A stretch of 64,000 bases of DNA from NCBI GenBank assembly GCA_016185065.1, contig JACPOL010000008.1:496001-560000 (forward strand), written 5' to 3'. The number at the start of each line of letters is the position of its first letter. Positions within the stretch are counted from its first letter, which is position 1. A program made the position numbers and the translations under genes. The DNA is from Chlamydiales bacterium (GTDB taxonomy: Bacteria > Chlamydiota > Chlamydiia > Chlamydiales > Rhabdochlamydiaceae). Positions 47,205 through 55,266 of this stretch are shown piece after piece. Under the pieces are notes generated by a model that was not told the origin of the DNA, did not search any database, and worked only from the letters and a program-made list of their open reading frames with translations.

Positions 47205-47568
47205 AGTCTTTTATCTCATCTTTGACCCTGCTAAACAGTCTGATGCCATCTGCAATGCATCCGACGATTTCAGAGATTTTTTCATAACTATTCTTGCCTT
47301 CTGCGGCCTCTTTCTTCATCGCATAGAGCGGGCGGAAAACGACATCTAGACCCTCCGACTTCTTCTTGATGTCGAGAGTGAGCTTGTTCACGTTGTGAAT
47401 CAGCTCTGCTGAGGGTTCAGAGATCGCCTCTAGTGTCTTGTGTAGGTCGGTGAGAATTCGGTCGGTCTTTTTCAGCGTCTTGCGCGTGTCTTGCAAAGTA
47501 AGGATCAGAAAAACTACCAGGAGAGCAAAGGTAAGAGCGATCGCCCCCACTATTATTTCCATGATCAT
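47188..47568 (-). CDS. DUF948-like membrane protein
   Basis: A 126-residue protein with an N-terminal membrane segment (IIVGAIALTFALLVVFLILT) and a long helical domain (TLKKTDRILTDLHKTLEAI, SAELIHNVNKLTLDIKKKSE) characteristic of DUF948. Such proteins are general-stress or envelope-associated in Firmicutes, with no firm function. The start at 47568 has AAGGAG 8 nt upstream; a second ATG is two codons on. First gene of a three-gene set. Confidence 0.75.
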   Translation of the reverse strand: MIMEIIVGAIALTFALLVVFLILTLQDTRKTLKKTDRILTDLHKTLEAISEPSAELIHNVNKLTLDIKKKSEGLDVVFRPLYAMKKEAAEGKNSYEKISEIVGCIADGIRLFSRVKDEIKDYVKSR

Positions 47569-47698
47569 TTTTTCGCTCCTTAATAAGCGTTAGTATCTAT
47601 ATTTTCATTATTATAATTATAGTTTAATTTGTAAACTAAAAAATAATTATTGTAATTAATAACAAACTTAATTAATTATTATGTTTAGAGGGCATTTT

Positions 47699-48133
47699 AT
47701 GGCAAAGAAAGAGACCTACGAGCTTCGCTTTAAAGAGTGCGCATCTACAGATGAGCAGAATGCCATCCTCGAAGGGATCAACCTAGAGTCGATGGAAGCA
47801 AAGGAGATGGCCAAGATCGTCCCCTTCGCTTTTCTGATTAAGGACTCTGAGGGCAAGGTCTTAGCTGGCGTTACTGGTCACACCCTCTACGGATGCCTCG
47901 AGATCGACTCCCTCTGGGTCTCCCCTGACCACAGAAAGAGAGAATGGGGCACGCAGCTTCTCCACGAGGCTGAAAAGCTCGGCAAGAAGAGAGGCTGCAC
48001 CTTCGCCTCGGTTAGCACGATGGACTGGGAAGCGCACCCCTTCTATGAAAAGCTGGGGTATAAGGTCGAATTCGTCCGTGAAGGCTTTGATAAAGATTCA
48101 AAAATGTACATTTTGAGAAAACCACTCGCATGA
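47699..48133 (+). CDS. GNAT-family N-acetyltransferase
   Basis: A 144-residue GNAT. Seen are LAGVTGHTLYGCLEIDSLWV (strands 3-4), the acetyl-CoA loop VSPDHRKREWGTQLLHEAE (a variant of R/Q-x-x-G-x-G/A with Trp replacing the first Gly region) and HPFYEKLGYK. GAGGG precedes the ATG at 47699 by 6 nt. The substrate is unknown. It overlaps the next gene (ATGA), so the two are translationally coupled. The AT-rich 130 bp upstream presumably holds its promoter. Confidence 0.9.
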   Translation: MAKKETYELRFKECASTDEQNAILEGINLESMEAKEMAKIVPFAFLIKDSEGKVLAGVTGHTLYGCLEIDSLWVSPDHRKREWGTQLLHEAEKLGKKRGCTFASVSTMDWEAHPFYEKLGYKVEFVREGFDKDSKMYILRKPLA

Positions 48134-48441
48134 AAGCCTATCTAAACTTAAAAAGCCTTCTGGGCGGCCTCCTCTTCGCCATAGGCATCGCCCTCATCGC
48201 CCTTGCTATACGCGGGATGCACAGATTCAATGCTGTCAAGGGAACTGGTGAGGAGATCACAAACTTCTTCACGAAGAACCCGATGTGGAACCCGCTCATC
48301 ACCTTCTTCGGCGGCACCCCTCAGATGAAACCAGTAGCACACGACGCACCAGATACGGTCATGCTGATCATTGGCATTCTCGCAGTGATCGCTGGAGTCG
48401 CCTTCACCTACATCAATCGCCCTCGCCGCTTCTTCTTTTAG
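48130..48441 (+). CDS. DUF3185-like small membrane protein
   Basis: A 103-residue protein with two membrane segments (LLGGLLFAIGIALIALAIRG and VMLIIGILAVIAGVAFTYI) and an intervening soluble loop with ITNFFTKNPMWNPLITFFGG. The arrangement is similar to DUF3185 proteins; the assignment is tentative. It overlaps the GNAT gene by 4 nt and is followed by inverted repeat 4. Confidence 0.65.
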   Translation: MKAYLNLKSLLGGLLFAIGIALIALAIRGMHRFNAVKGTGEEITNFFTKNPMWNPLITFFGGTPQMKPVAHDAPDTVMLIIGILAVIAGVAFTYINRPRRFFF

Positions 48442-48450
48442 AAAGAAAAA

Positions 48451-48597
48451 GAGATTTTACACAGAGAAAGATGAGACACAGAGAAAGAAGAGAGGATCAT
48501 CTTTTCTGCGATGCAGAAAAAAATGGATGCTCTGCCGCTTTGCGGCATTTTTTCTTCTCATCCCTCTCTGTGTCTCTGTGATCTCTGTGTAAATCTC
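48451..48597. repeat. Compound inverted repeat 4, between convergent genes
   Basis: The left arm (48451-48497) and right arm (48558-48597) are imperfect inverted copies built of repeated ACACAGAGA/GAGACACAGAG words. The loop holds two inner hairpins, TTTTCTGC-gat-GCAGAAAA and TGCCGC-ttt-GCGGCA. The layout is the same as in inverted repeat 2. It lies between the stop codons of the DUF3185-like gene and the DUF1796 gene and may work as a bidirectional terminator. Confidence 0.82.
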
Positions 48598-48624
48598 CCT
48601 TTCTCCACAAAAAAAAATCTAGAG

Positions 48625-49335
48625 TCAATTATCCATGGGTTGGGCGAAGAGATTTAGGGCTTCGAAGAGCCTGCGGTAGTCACCATGCTTGTCGGACTTG
48701 CGTATTTTGCATTCGATAACTCTGTCTACTCCCGTAATATCGCGCGCATACTCCTCGGTATAATTTATGATCACGAGGGTAAAATCTAGAGAGGGAAAGT
48801 AGCGCTGTAGCGCCTCTTTGAGAGCCTCAGCCTCTTCTTTTGTAATGCGCGCATGCCTCTCTTGAGCCCAGTAGGAGTGAGGGTCATTCTCAAAATCAAA
48901 AGCGGTTCGGATGAAAAAGACCTTTCCCGGGTAGCTTGCAAGCTGCCTGAATCTATCAATTCGCCTCTCATACTTGTTCTGGATGTAGCTTAGCTGCTGG
49001 ACAAATCTTAGAATGCTACTCTCGTGATCGAGAAATGGCCACTCGTGCCTGAACTCAACCTGATAGCAAGTGTTTTCTAAATAGTCGGGCCGATATGGAT
49101 GTTGGATGATCTGCTCTTCAGATACGAAATGTTGAAAATCCTCATCGAGCAGCTGTATGAATCCCTTCGCATCAAAAGTTGTTATCCAATCAAACGGGTA
49201 GGCCTTCAATCTCAAACCGTTTTCTCTTAACTTCACAGCGACTTCGCAGTGAGATCCTAAGCTGACAAAAAGCGGCGGGCTCTCAGCATTAAGAGCGCCA
49301 ATAAGAAGAGTGAACCCCAAGAGATAAAGTTTCAT
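48625..49335 (-). CDS. Exported DUF1796 protein, copy 1
   Basis: A 236-residue protein with a signal peptide (MKLYLLGFTLLIGALNAES) and a DUF1796 domain: PLFVSLGSHCEVAVKLREN (with the conserved Cys), KAYPFDWITTFDAKGFI, LLDEDFQHF, and C-terminal DFTLVIINYTEEYA. DUF1796 proteins are described as putative papain-like cysteine peptidases and are often found in surface-polysaccharide loci; His candidates include HPYRPDYL and RHEWPF. Its ATG overlaps the stop of the upstream paralogue by one base (TGATG). Biological substrate unknown. Confidence 0.82.
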   Translation of the reverse strand: MKLYLLGFTLLIGALNAESPPLFVSLGSHCEVAVKLRENGLRLKAYPFDWITTFDAKGFIQLLDEDFQHFVSEEQIIQHPYRPDYLENTCYQVEFRHEWPFLDHESSILRFVQQLSYIQNKYERRIDRFRQLASYPGKVFFIRTAFDFENDPHSYWAQERHARITKEEAEALKEALQRYFPSLDFTLVIINYTEEYARDITGVDRVIECKIRKSDKHGDYRRLFEALNLFAQPMDN

Positions 49336-50063
49336 CAGAACGCCAGATCGGATCTGTGAGATTTACGCAGATTAAGAAGAATATTACATAGGCGCTTAAA
49401 ATCCTCGCGCTTATGAAATCTGCGGATCTTGCACTCGATGATTCCATTTAATATTCTGATCTTAGGAGCGCTCTCTTCAGTAAAGTTGATCACAACGAGG
49501 GTAAATCTCAAATTGGGAAAGAAGCGGTCGAGGGCTTCTCTTAAAGACCAGGCCTGTTCATCGTTGATTCTTACATGACTTTCGCTTCCCCAGAGTGGCG
49601 CTACGCCACCGTCAGAATCAAAGGCAGCGCGGATGAAAAAGACTCTTCGAGAAGAGTGTGCGAGCTTTCTAAAGCGAGAGATTCTCTTCTTAAAATGGCA
49701 GTCGAGATGTTCTATCTGGTGCCTAAAGCTTCCGAAATCTTGCCACTCACTATCAAACGGTCTATCCATTTCGAATTCGATCTCAAAGCGAGAGTTGGCA
49801 AAGATCGAGTTGTGAAATGGGTGTTGAAAGCAGCACTCCTCATCGAGAAATTGAAAGAAATCCTCATCAAGCACTCGAATGAGACACTGGTTGTTTAACA
49901 TGCGTATGCAGTCGAAGGGATAGCTCTTTGGATAGAGCTGATTCTCCCTCAGCAGATTGGCGACTTCGCAATCAGCTCCTAAACTTACAAAGATGGGGGC
50001 TTTCTTCGACTCTTTTGCCGACAAACTCCCTAACAAGAACAGAAAGAGAAGCATCCAACGCAT
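49335..50063 (-). CDS. Exported DUF1796 protein, copy 2
   Basis: A 242-residue paralogue of the previous gene. Signal peptide MRWMLLFLFLLGSLSAKES; domain motifs IFVSLGADCEVANLLREN, KSYPFDCIRMLNNQCLI, VLDEDFFQFLDEE and RFTLVVINFTEESAP. GGAG lies 7 nt before the first ATG, so the full-length start is used. It begins the two-gene minus-strand set and is divergent from the GT92 gene at 50208. A third copy is at 60974-61705. Confidence 0.82.
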   Translation of the reverse strand: MRWMLLFLFLLGSLSAKESKKAPIFVSLGADCEVANLLRENQLYPKSYPFDCIRMLNNQCLIRVLDEDFFQFLDEECCFQHPFHNSIFANSRFEIEFEMDRPFDSEWQDFGSFRHQIEHLDCHFKKRISRFRKLAHSSRRVFFIRAAFDSDGGVAPLWGSESHVRINDEQAWSLREALDRFFPNLRFTLVVINFTEESAPKIRILNGIIECKIRRFHKREDFKRLCNILLNLRKSHRSDLAF

Positions 50064-50207
50064 GCGCTAACTCCGCACAAAGTAGACCTCTTATACACGG
50101 ACCAGGGAAATTAATTAAGAAGAACAAAGCTCTTACTAAAAATTTTATTGCTTGATACTCTAACGAATGAATAAAATTCAGAATTGAAAAACTCGCCAGT
50201 GAGAGAC

Positions 50208-51137
50208 ATGTTTAAAAAGTTCTCAATCGCACTTTTCGGATCACTTCTCCTTTCTGTATCGATGTATGCCGAAGAGGCCGCTGATGAAGCAGCAGCCGAT
50301 GCGAAAAAGTATAATCTCTCTGTCTGTGCGATTTTTAAGAATGAGGCGCGCTATCTAAAAGAGTGGCTTGAGTACCACCTCCTTGTCGGTGTAGACCACT
50401 TCTACCTATATAGCAACAACACAGTAGACCGCTCTCCTAACATCCTTAAATCCTATATCAAAAAAGGGATTGTAACTCTGGTATACTGGCCAGATTTTTT
50501 AGGAGAAGTCGATGAAGAAAACGCCTACAAGTGGGCGCTTTCAACACAGATTCCCGTCTACGAGAATGCGATCCATTGCACAGCGAAGAATGAGACCGAA
50601 TGGCTTGCAATCTTAGATATCAGCGAGTTTCTCGTTCCCATCCAATCGATGAAGCTTACAGATCTTCTCGAGCAATACAGCGAATACCCAGGCGTAACTC
50701 TCCGAAGTGACTTCTTCGATGCATCGAGAATCGACATCGTTCCCAAGAGAAATCTGGTTATCGAAACAGTGGAGATGATCGGCAAGCCAGAGATGAATAT
50801 TCAAAAGAGCGTTGAGAAGACGATCTTCAAGCCAGCGCTTGTTACTAGCTTTTCCTGGGCTCCTTACAAGTGCAACTTCATCGATGAGAAGGAAGCCATC
50901 GCGCTAAATGGAAGCGACGTACGCATCAACCACTATGCGAATCGCTACATGGGATACCTTCAATTTACGGCTGCAAGAAACAAGCTGTATATCGACAATC
51001 GCATGCTCTCTGATAGTAGAACGAGAGAGCTTCTTCAAGGGAACTATGAGATTGAAGATCAAGAGCGCGTGATCCATCGCTTCATTCCCGAAATGCTGAA
51101 ACGCATGGGCTTCAACTCCACTTGGAAGTGGGAGTAA
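50208..51137 (+). CDS. Exported GT92-like protein with altered DxD motif
   Basis: A 309-residue protein. The signal peptide (MFKKFSIALFGSLLLSVSMY, then AEEAADEAAADA) leads to a GT92-like domain: SVCAIFKNEARYLKEWLEYH, GVDHFYLYSNNTVDRS. The metal-binding motif, WLAIVDIDEF in the 28-kb paralogue, reads WLAILDISEFLVP near residue 131, so the second Asp is Ser. The start at 50208 is preferred over a TTG at 50184 because it opens the signal peptide. Activity may be lost or changed. It heads the plus-strand sugar-enzyme array. Confidence 0.86.
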   Translation: MFKKFSIALFGSLLLSVSMYAEEAADEAAADAKKYNLSVCAIFKNEARYLKEWLEYHLLVGVDHFYLYSNNTVDRSPNILKSYIKKGIVTLVYWPDFLGEVDEENAYKWALSTQIPVYENAIHCTAKNETEWLAILDISEFLVPIQSMKLTDLLEQYSEYPGVTLRSDFFDASRIDIVPKRNLVIETVEMIGKPEMNIQKSVEKTIFKPALVTSFSWAPYKCNFIDEKEAIALNGSDVRINHYANRYMGYLQFTAARNKLYIDNRMLSDSRTRELLQGNYEIEDQERVIHRFIPEMLKRMGFNSTWKWE

Positions 51138-51255
51138 AACGAAGAGTTTTCACACAGAGATAACAGAGGTCTTTCGGCCTACTACTAAATTTTTTCTTTC
51201 AGTAATTTTCCATTTTAATCTAGCATGGCCACTCTGTTTTTTAAGGGGAGATAAC

Positions 51256-52173
51256 ATGAGAGCTCTGCTTCCTATTTTTGCGCTATGTTTCAGCAGCTTG
51301 CACGCCGATATCGAAGACCACTTCAAGCCAGCGCTCAATAAGTCCGATGTTCACAAGATGAAAAATATCGACTTCATCTACACGATCAATTTGGACCAGA
51401 GACCTGAAAAGTTCGCCTCCTGTGTCGAGCAGCTTGAGCCTTATGGCATCCTCCCCTATCGCTTCTCTGCTGTTAATGGTTGGGAGCTCACTTTAGAGCA
51501 GATCGATGAACTGGGCATTAAATATGAGCCGTGGATGACAAGCGGAAAGTGGGGCACCTGCTACCCCATTGGCGGCGACGGGACTCCACAGCACTTTATC
51601 GTTGAAGAGGTTGGAAAGACCTACTTTTCCCACTGCATGTCGAAAGGAGCCATCGGCATCGCACTCAGCCACCTTTCGATCCTGCAAGATGCTTACGACT
51701 CGGGATATGAGACGATCTGGGTGATGGAGGATGACATCGAGGTAATTCAGAATCCTCATGTGCTCTCTGATTTAATTGAAAAGCTCGATGCTCTCGTCGG
51801 CAAAGATGGGTGGGATATTCTCTTTACAGACCAAGACACTAAAAACAGCCAAGGAGCTTACGTCCCTTGCAGCTCATACGCCTGGAGGCCAAACTTTGCT
51901 CCTGTAAACCCCTATCGATTTGCAGATCGAAAAGATATGAGCCCAGACTTCAGGCGCATCGGCTCGCGCTATGGAGCCTACACGATGATCGTGCGCAGGT
52001 CAGGGATGAAGAAGATCCTGCGCTTCTTTAAAAACTACCACATCTTCCTACCCTTCGACATGGAGTATACCCAGCCGGAAGGAATCCGTCTGTTTACTGT
52101 GATCGATGATGTGATCTCTACACAACCTCGAGCTCTTTCTGACAATGGGGCCCCAAATTACAAAAAGCCATAA
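51256..52173 (+). CDS. Exported GT25-family glycosyltransferase, copy 1
   Basis: A 305-residue protein with a signal peptide (MRALLPIFALCFSSLHADIE) and a GT25 (LPS/collagen glycosyltransferase) domain: FIYTINLDQRPEKFASC, YRFSAVNGWELTLEQID, GAIGIALSHLSILQDAYDSG and the acidic metal site IWVMEDDIEV near residue 155, then GWDILFTDQD. GT25 enzymes in bacteria add sugars to lipooligosaccharide; in animals and Mimivirus they galactosylate collagen. The gene follows the GT92 gene by 118 bp. A 16-bp fragment in that gap (CACAGAGATAACAGAG) resembles an arm of inverted repeat 4. Confidence 0.92.
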   Translation: MRALLPIFALCFSSLHADIEDHFKPALNKSDVHKMKNIDFIYTINLDQRPEKFASCVEQLEPYGILPYRFSAVNGWELTLEQIDELGIKYEPWMTSGKWGTCYPIGGDGTPQHFIVEEVGKTYFSHCMSKGAIGIALSHLSILQDAYDSGYETIWVMEDDIEVIQNPHVLSDLIEKLDALVGKDGWDILFTDQDTKNSQGAYVPCSSYAWRPNFAPVNPYRFADRKDMSPDFRRIGSRYGAYTMIVRRSGMKKILRFFKNYHIFLPFDMEYTQPEGIRLFTVIDDVISTQPRALSDNGAPNYKKP

Positions 52174-52176
52174 ACA

Positions 52177-53100
52177 ATGATTCGCGCTCTTCTACTGCTT
52201 ACCGCATTGAATTGCAGCGCCTTCTGTGGCGAGATTGAAGACTATTTCAAACCGATTTCGGATAAGTCTGGCTCGCACCAGATAAGAAATATCGATTTTA
52301 TCTACATGATTAATCTCGATGAGCGTCCGGAAAAGCTGGCGAGCTGTCTAAAGCAGCTCACTCCTTATGGAATCGACCCCTACCGCTTTTCTGCTGTTAA
52401 CGGCTGGGAGCTTTCACTCGAAGCGATCAATGATGTGGGAGTCAAGTATGAGCCCTGGATGTCAAGTGGACAAATGGGAACTTGTTACCTTCTTGAGAAC
52501 AATAGAGAGCCGCAATATGAAATGGTCAGTACTCCGGGCAGGACCTATTTTGGCCACTTCTTATCCCCAGGAGCAATTGGCATTGTGCTCAGCCATCTTT
52601 CCATTCTTCAAGATGCCTACGACTCAGACTATGAGACGATCTGGGTGATGGAAGATGATATCGAAGTGATCCAAAATCCCCACCTCATCTCTGATCTTAT
52701 TGAAAAACTGGATAACGTTGTGGGCAAAGATGGATGGGATATTCTCTTTACCGACCGAGATACCAAGAACACTGAAGGCGAGTATGTGATCTGCACCTCA
52801 TATGCTTGGAGACCAAACTGCGTTCCTCCTAACCCAAATAAATTTGGTCAGAGACAAACTGTTAGCGAAGATTTTACAAAAGTAGGGGCACGTTATGGAG
52901 CCTATTCGATGATCGTCCGAAGATCAGGAATGAGAAAGCTGCTGCGCTTTTTTAAAAACTACCACGTCTACCTTCCTTTCGATATGGACTATACTCTGCC
53001 ACCAGGCATTCGATTGTATTGTGTGAATAGTGACCTCGTATCTACAGAACCGAGAGCGCTCTCAGACAATGGCGTTCCAAATTACAGAAACAGGAGATAA
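52177..53100 (+). CDS. Exported GT25-family glycosyltransferase, copy 2
   Basis: A 307-residue paralogue of copy 1, 3 bp downstream of it. Signal peptide MIRALLLLTALNCSAFCGEI; motifs FIYMINLDERPEKLASC, FSAVNGWELSLEAIND, GAIGIVLSHLSILQDAYDSD, VMEDDIEVIQNPHLISD and GARYGAYSMIVRRSGM. High similarity over the full length shows a tandem duplication. The differences cluster in the segment after VKYEPWMSSG, which may define acceptor choice. Confidence 0.92.
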   Translation: MIRALLLLTALNCSAFCGEIEDYFKPISDKSGSHQIRNIDFIYMINLDERPEKLASCLKQLTPYGIDPYRFSAVNGWELSLEAINDVGVKYEPWMSSGQMGTCYLLENNREPQYEMVSTPGRTYFGHFLSPGAIGIVLSHLSILQDAYDSDYETIWVMEDDIEVIQNPHLISDLIEKLDNVVGKDGWDILFTDRDTKNTEGEYVICTSYAWRPNCVPPNPNKFGQRQTVSEDFTKVGARYGAYSMIVRRSGMRKLLRFFKNYHVYLPFDMDYTLPPGIRLYCVNSDLVSTEPRALSDNGVPNYRNRR

Positions 53101-53102
53101 AC

Positions 53103-53798
53103 ATGGATCAGGCACTGCCAGAAAATGGACAGCCCGCTTCGCACTTCGAATATGTTGCCAAAGTCAACAACCGCGATTCTAATGCAGAGATCAAGCTGCA
53201 TGCACTGAGTTTAATGAACCAGATGGCAGGCTGGTGCTCTCCTCAGAAGGGGACCATCCTTGTTGACATGGTTCTTAAGACAAAGCCAAAAGTGATCGTT
53301 GAGATTGGTGTCTATGGAGGAAAGTCGGTAATCCCAATGGCATACGCCTTGAAAGTTCTTCGCGAGGGCAAGATCTATGGAATCGATCCTTGGAGTAACT
53401 TCGAATCGACACAGTGGGTGCAAAATGAAGAGAACAAGCACTTCTGGGCCTCTGTCGACCATGAGGCGATCATGCAAGGTCTCATCCAAAAAGTTGAACA
53501 GTTTGGGCTGCAAGAGCAAGTTGTTTTAATCAGAAACTCTTCTATGGAAGCTCCACCTATCGAAAACATCGATATCTTGCATATCGATGGCAACCACTCC
53601 GATGAGACCTCCTATTTTGATGTGCTTAAGTGGGTGCCTTATGTCAACAGCGGAGGCTGGATTATCTTCGACGATATGACCTGGTACGAAAACAATAAAT
53701 ACACAACAGCACGCGCAGTTGAGTGGCTAGATGAGCACTGCATAAAATTTGCAGAATTTAGCGACTCGTGCGTATGGGGAATTTGGGTGAAACCATGA
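53103..53798 (+). CDS. Class I SAM methyltransferase (no signal peptide)
   Basis: A 231-residue methyltransferase of the Methyltransf_24 type: KPKVIVEIGVYGGKSVIPMA (motif I, near residue 60), KIYGIDPWSN (motif II acidic position), NIDILHIDGNHSDETSYFDV and SGGWIIFDDMTWYEN. No hydrophobic leader is present, unlike its neighbour downstream, so this copy should act in the cytosol. It lies 2 bp after the GT25 gene and overlaps the next gene by 4 nt (ATGA). Confidence 0.9.
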   Translation: MDQALPENGQPASHFEYVAKVNNRDSNAEIKLHALSLMNQMAGWCSPQKGTILVDMVLKTKPKVIVEIGVYGGKSVIPMAYALKVLREGKIYGIDPWSNFESTQWVQNEENKHFWASVDHEAIMQGLIQKVEQFGLQEQVVLIRNSSMEAPPIENIDILHIDGNHSDETSYFDVLKWVPYVNSGGWIIFDDMTWYENNKYTTARAVEWLDEHCIKFAEFSDSCVWGIWVKP

Positions 53799-54481
53799 AA
53801 AGATCAAAACTCGCATCATTAGCATTAATTTTCTTCTGCGCATCTTCGGCTCTTCATGCAGAGCGAACAGAAGAAGAGGTTAAACAGCAGGTCTGCAGCA
53901 CCCTCCCCTCTTTACACGGCTGGTGCACTGTAGAAAAGGCGATAAGCTTTATCGACCTCGTCCTTGAAGTTAAGCCTGAGATCTGTGTTGAAGTCGGAGT
54001 GTTTGGCGGCTCATCTATATTTCCTGTAGCCTCTGCGCTCCAGTTTTTAGGAAAAGGCGTCGTAGTAGCAATCGATCCCTGGGATAAAGGTGAGACGATC
54101 AAAAATATGGATCCCGAAGCGGCAGCAGCTCACGTAAACTGGTGGAGCAAGGTGAACTTCGATCGCATCTACGCCTCATATCTCGGAATGGTGAAGATGT
54201 TCGGACTGGAAGAGCAGTGCATCACTATCCGCTCTACCTCTGAAAGAGCTGCTCCCATTCTTAACAAGATCGACATTCTGTATCTAGATGGCAACCACAG
54301 CGAAGCTGGCTTTACAAGAGATGTTCAGCTCTACCTGCCTAAAGTGCGCTCTGGTGGGTATATCTGGATTAACGACACTCTCTGGACAGAGGTGCAGCCT
54401 GCGATTGATCTTCTGATGGAAGAGTGCGACGCAGTCAAGCTGATCGATAATGGCAACTGTATTCTATTTAGGAAAAGATAG
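53795..54481 (+). CDS. Exported class I SAM methyltransferase
   Basis: A 228-residue paralogue of the preceding methyltransferase but with a signal peptide (MKRSKLASLALIFFCASSAL, then HAERTEEE). Motifs: KPEICVEVGVFGGSSIFPVA, VVAIDPWDKGE, KIDILYLDGNHSEAGFTRD and GGYIWINDTLW. The start at 53795 is set by the ATGA overlap and by the signal peptide. A cytosolic and an exported copy side by side is a clear sign that export is a property gained or lost during duplication. Confidence 0.88.
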   Translation: MKRSKLASLALIFFCASSALHAERTEEEVKQQVCSTLPSLHGWCTVEKAISFIDLVLEVKPEICVEVGVFGGSSIFPVASALQFLGKGVVVAIDPWDKGETIKNMDPEAAAAHVNWWSKVNFDRIYASYLGMVKMFGLEEQCITIRSTSERAAPILNKIDILYLDGNHSEAGFTRDVQLYLPKVRSGGYIWINDTLWTEVQPAIDLLMEECDAVKLIDNGNCILFRKR

Positions 54482-54489
54482 GTCTACAC

Positions 54490-55260
54490 ATGAAAAAATT
54501 TCTCCTCTCTCTTCTGTTTGTTACCACTACTCTTTCAGCAAGCGCTGAAGAGATCGATCTCAGCCTCTATGAGAGATCCTTTTTTAGCCAAAATGGCGAA
54601 GATGGGGTTCTCGCTAAGCTATTTCAACTCATCAAGCCAAACTCGCGCTTCTGCGTAGAGCTCGGGGCCTATGATGGAATTACAGGGAGCAACACCTACC
54701 TTCTCAGAAGACAGGGCTGGGACTGTCTTTTAATAGATAGAACCTTTGAAATCCCCGAATATAAGCAGAGAAAGGAGTTCATCACTGCCGAGAACATCAA
54801 TGATCTGATGCGAAAGTATGGGGTTCCCTTCGATCTAGATCTGATCTCCATCGATATCGACTATAACGACTTCTATATCTGGAACGCCTTAGATGAGCAT
54901 TACAGACCTGCTGTTGTCGTAATCGAGTATAACGGCTACCACCTGCCAGATCAGGACAAGATCGTCAAATACCGCCCCTTTTTTACAGGAGGTGGGGACA
55001 ACTACTTTGGCGCTAGTATTCTCGCTCTTTACAATTTGGGAAGATCTAAAGGCTACTCCCTGGTTTATGCAGAGAGCGCAGGGGTTAACCTATTCTTCGT
55101 CCGCGACGATATTTTAGAAGAGAAGAACCTCTTCTTCAAGAACGTCAACGACGTGGAGAAGCTCTACCGGAAGCCTACCTATGGAAATGGGCCGAATGGT
55201 GGACATAGACAAGATCAGAAAAATCGCGAGTATGTGCCTTCCACAAAATTTATTAAATAG
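54490..55260 (+). CDS. Exported FkbM-like methyltransferase
   Basis: A 256-residue protein with a signal peptide (MKKFLLSLLFVTTTLSASAE). The domain reads YERSFFSQNGEDGVLAKLF, RFCVELGAYDGITGSNTYLL (motif I, near residue 54), GWDCLLIDRTFE, FDLDLISIDIDYNDFYIWN and AVVVIEYNGYH, which is the layout of FkbM-type enzymes that start from the 'SQxGED' box. Likely methylates a sugar; substrate unknown. Eight bp after the previous gene and 6 bp before a GT25 gene. Confidence 0.83.
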   Translation: MKKFLLSLLFVTTTLSASAEEIDLSLYERSFFSQNGEDGVLAKLFQLIKPNSRFCVELGAYDGITGSNTYLLRRQGWDCLLIDRTFEIPEYKQRKEFITAENINDLMRKYGVPFDLDLISIDIDYNDFYIWNALDEHYRPAVVVIEYNGYHLPDQDKIVKYRPFFTGGGDNYFGASILALYNLGRSKGYSLVYAESAGVNLFFVRDDILEEKNLFFKNVNDVEKLYRKPTYGNGPNGGHRQDQKNREYVPSTKFIK

Positions 55261-55266
55261 AGCCGT

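Noticed and set aside
48451..48597. CRISPR or minisatellite of ACACAGAGA units
   Set aside because: The units are part of two inverted arms around nested hairpins; there is no regular period.
51150..51180. Fifth compound inverted repeat
   Set aside because: Only a single short arm-like stretch (CACAGAGATAACAGAG) is present; no matching inverted arm lies nearby.
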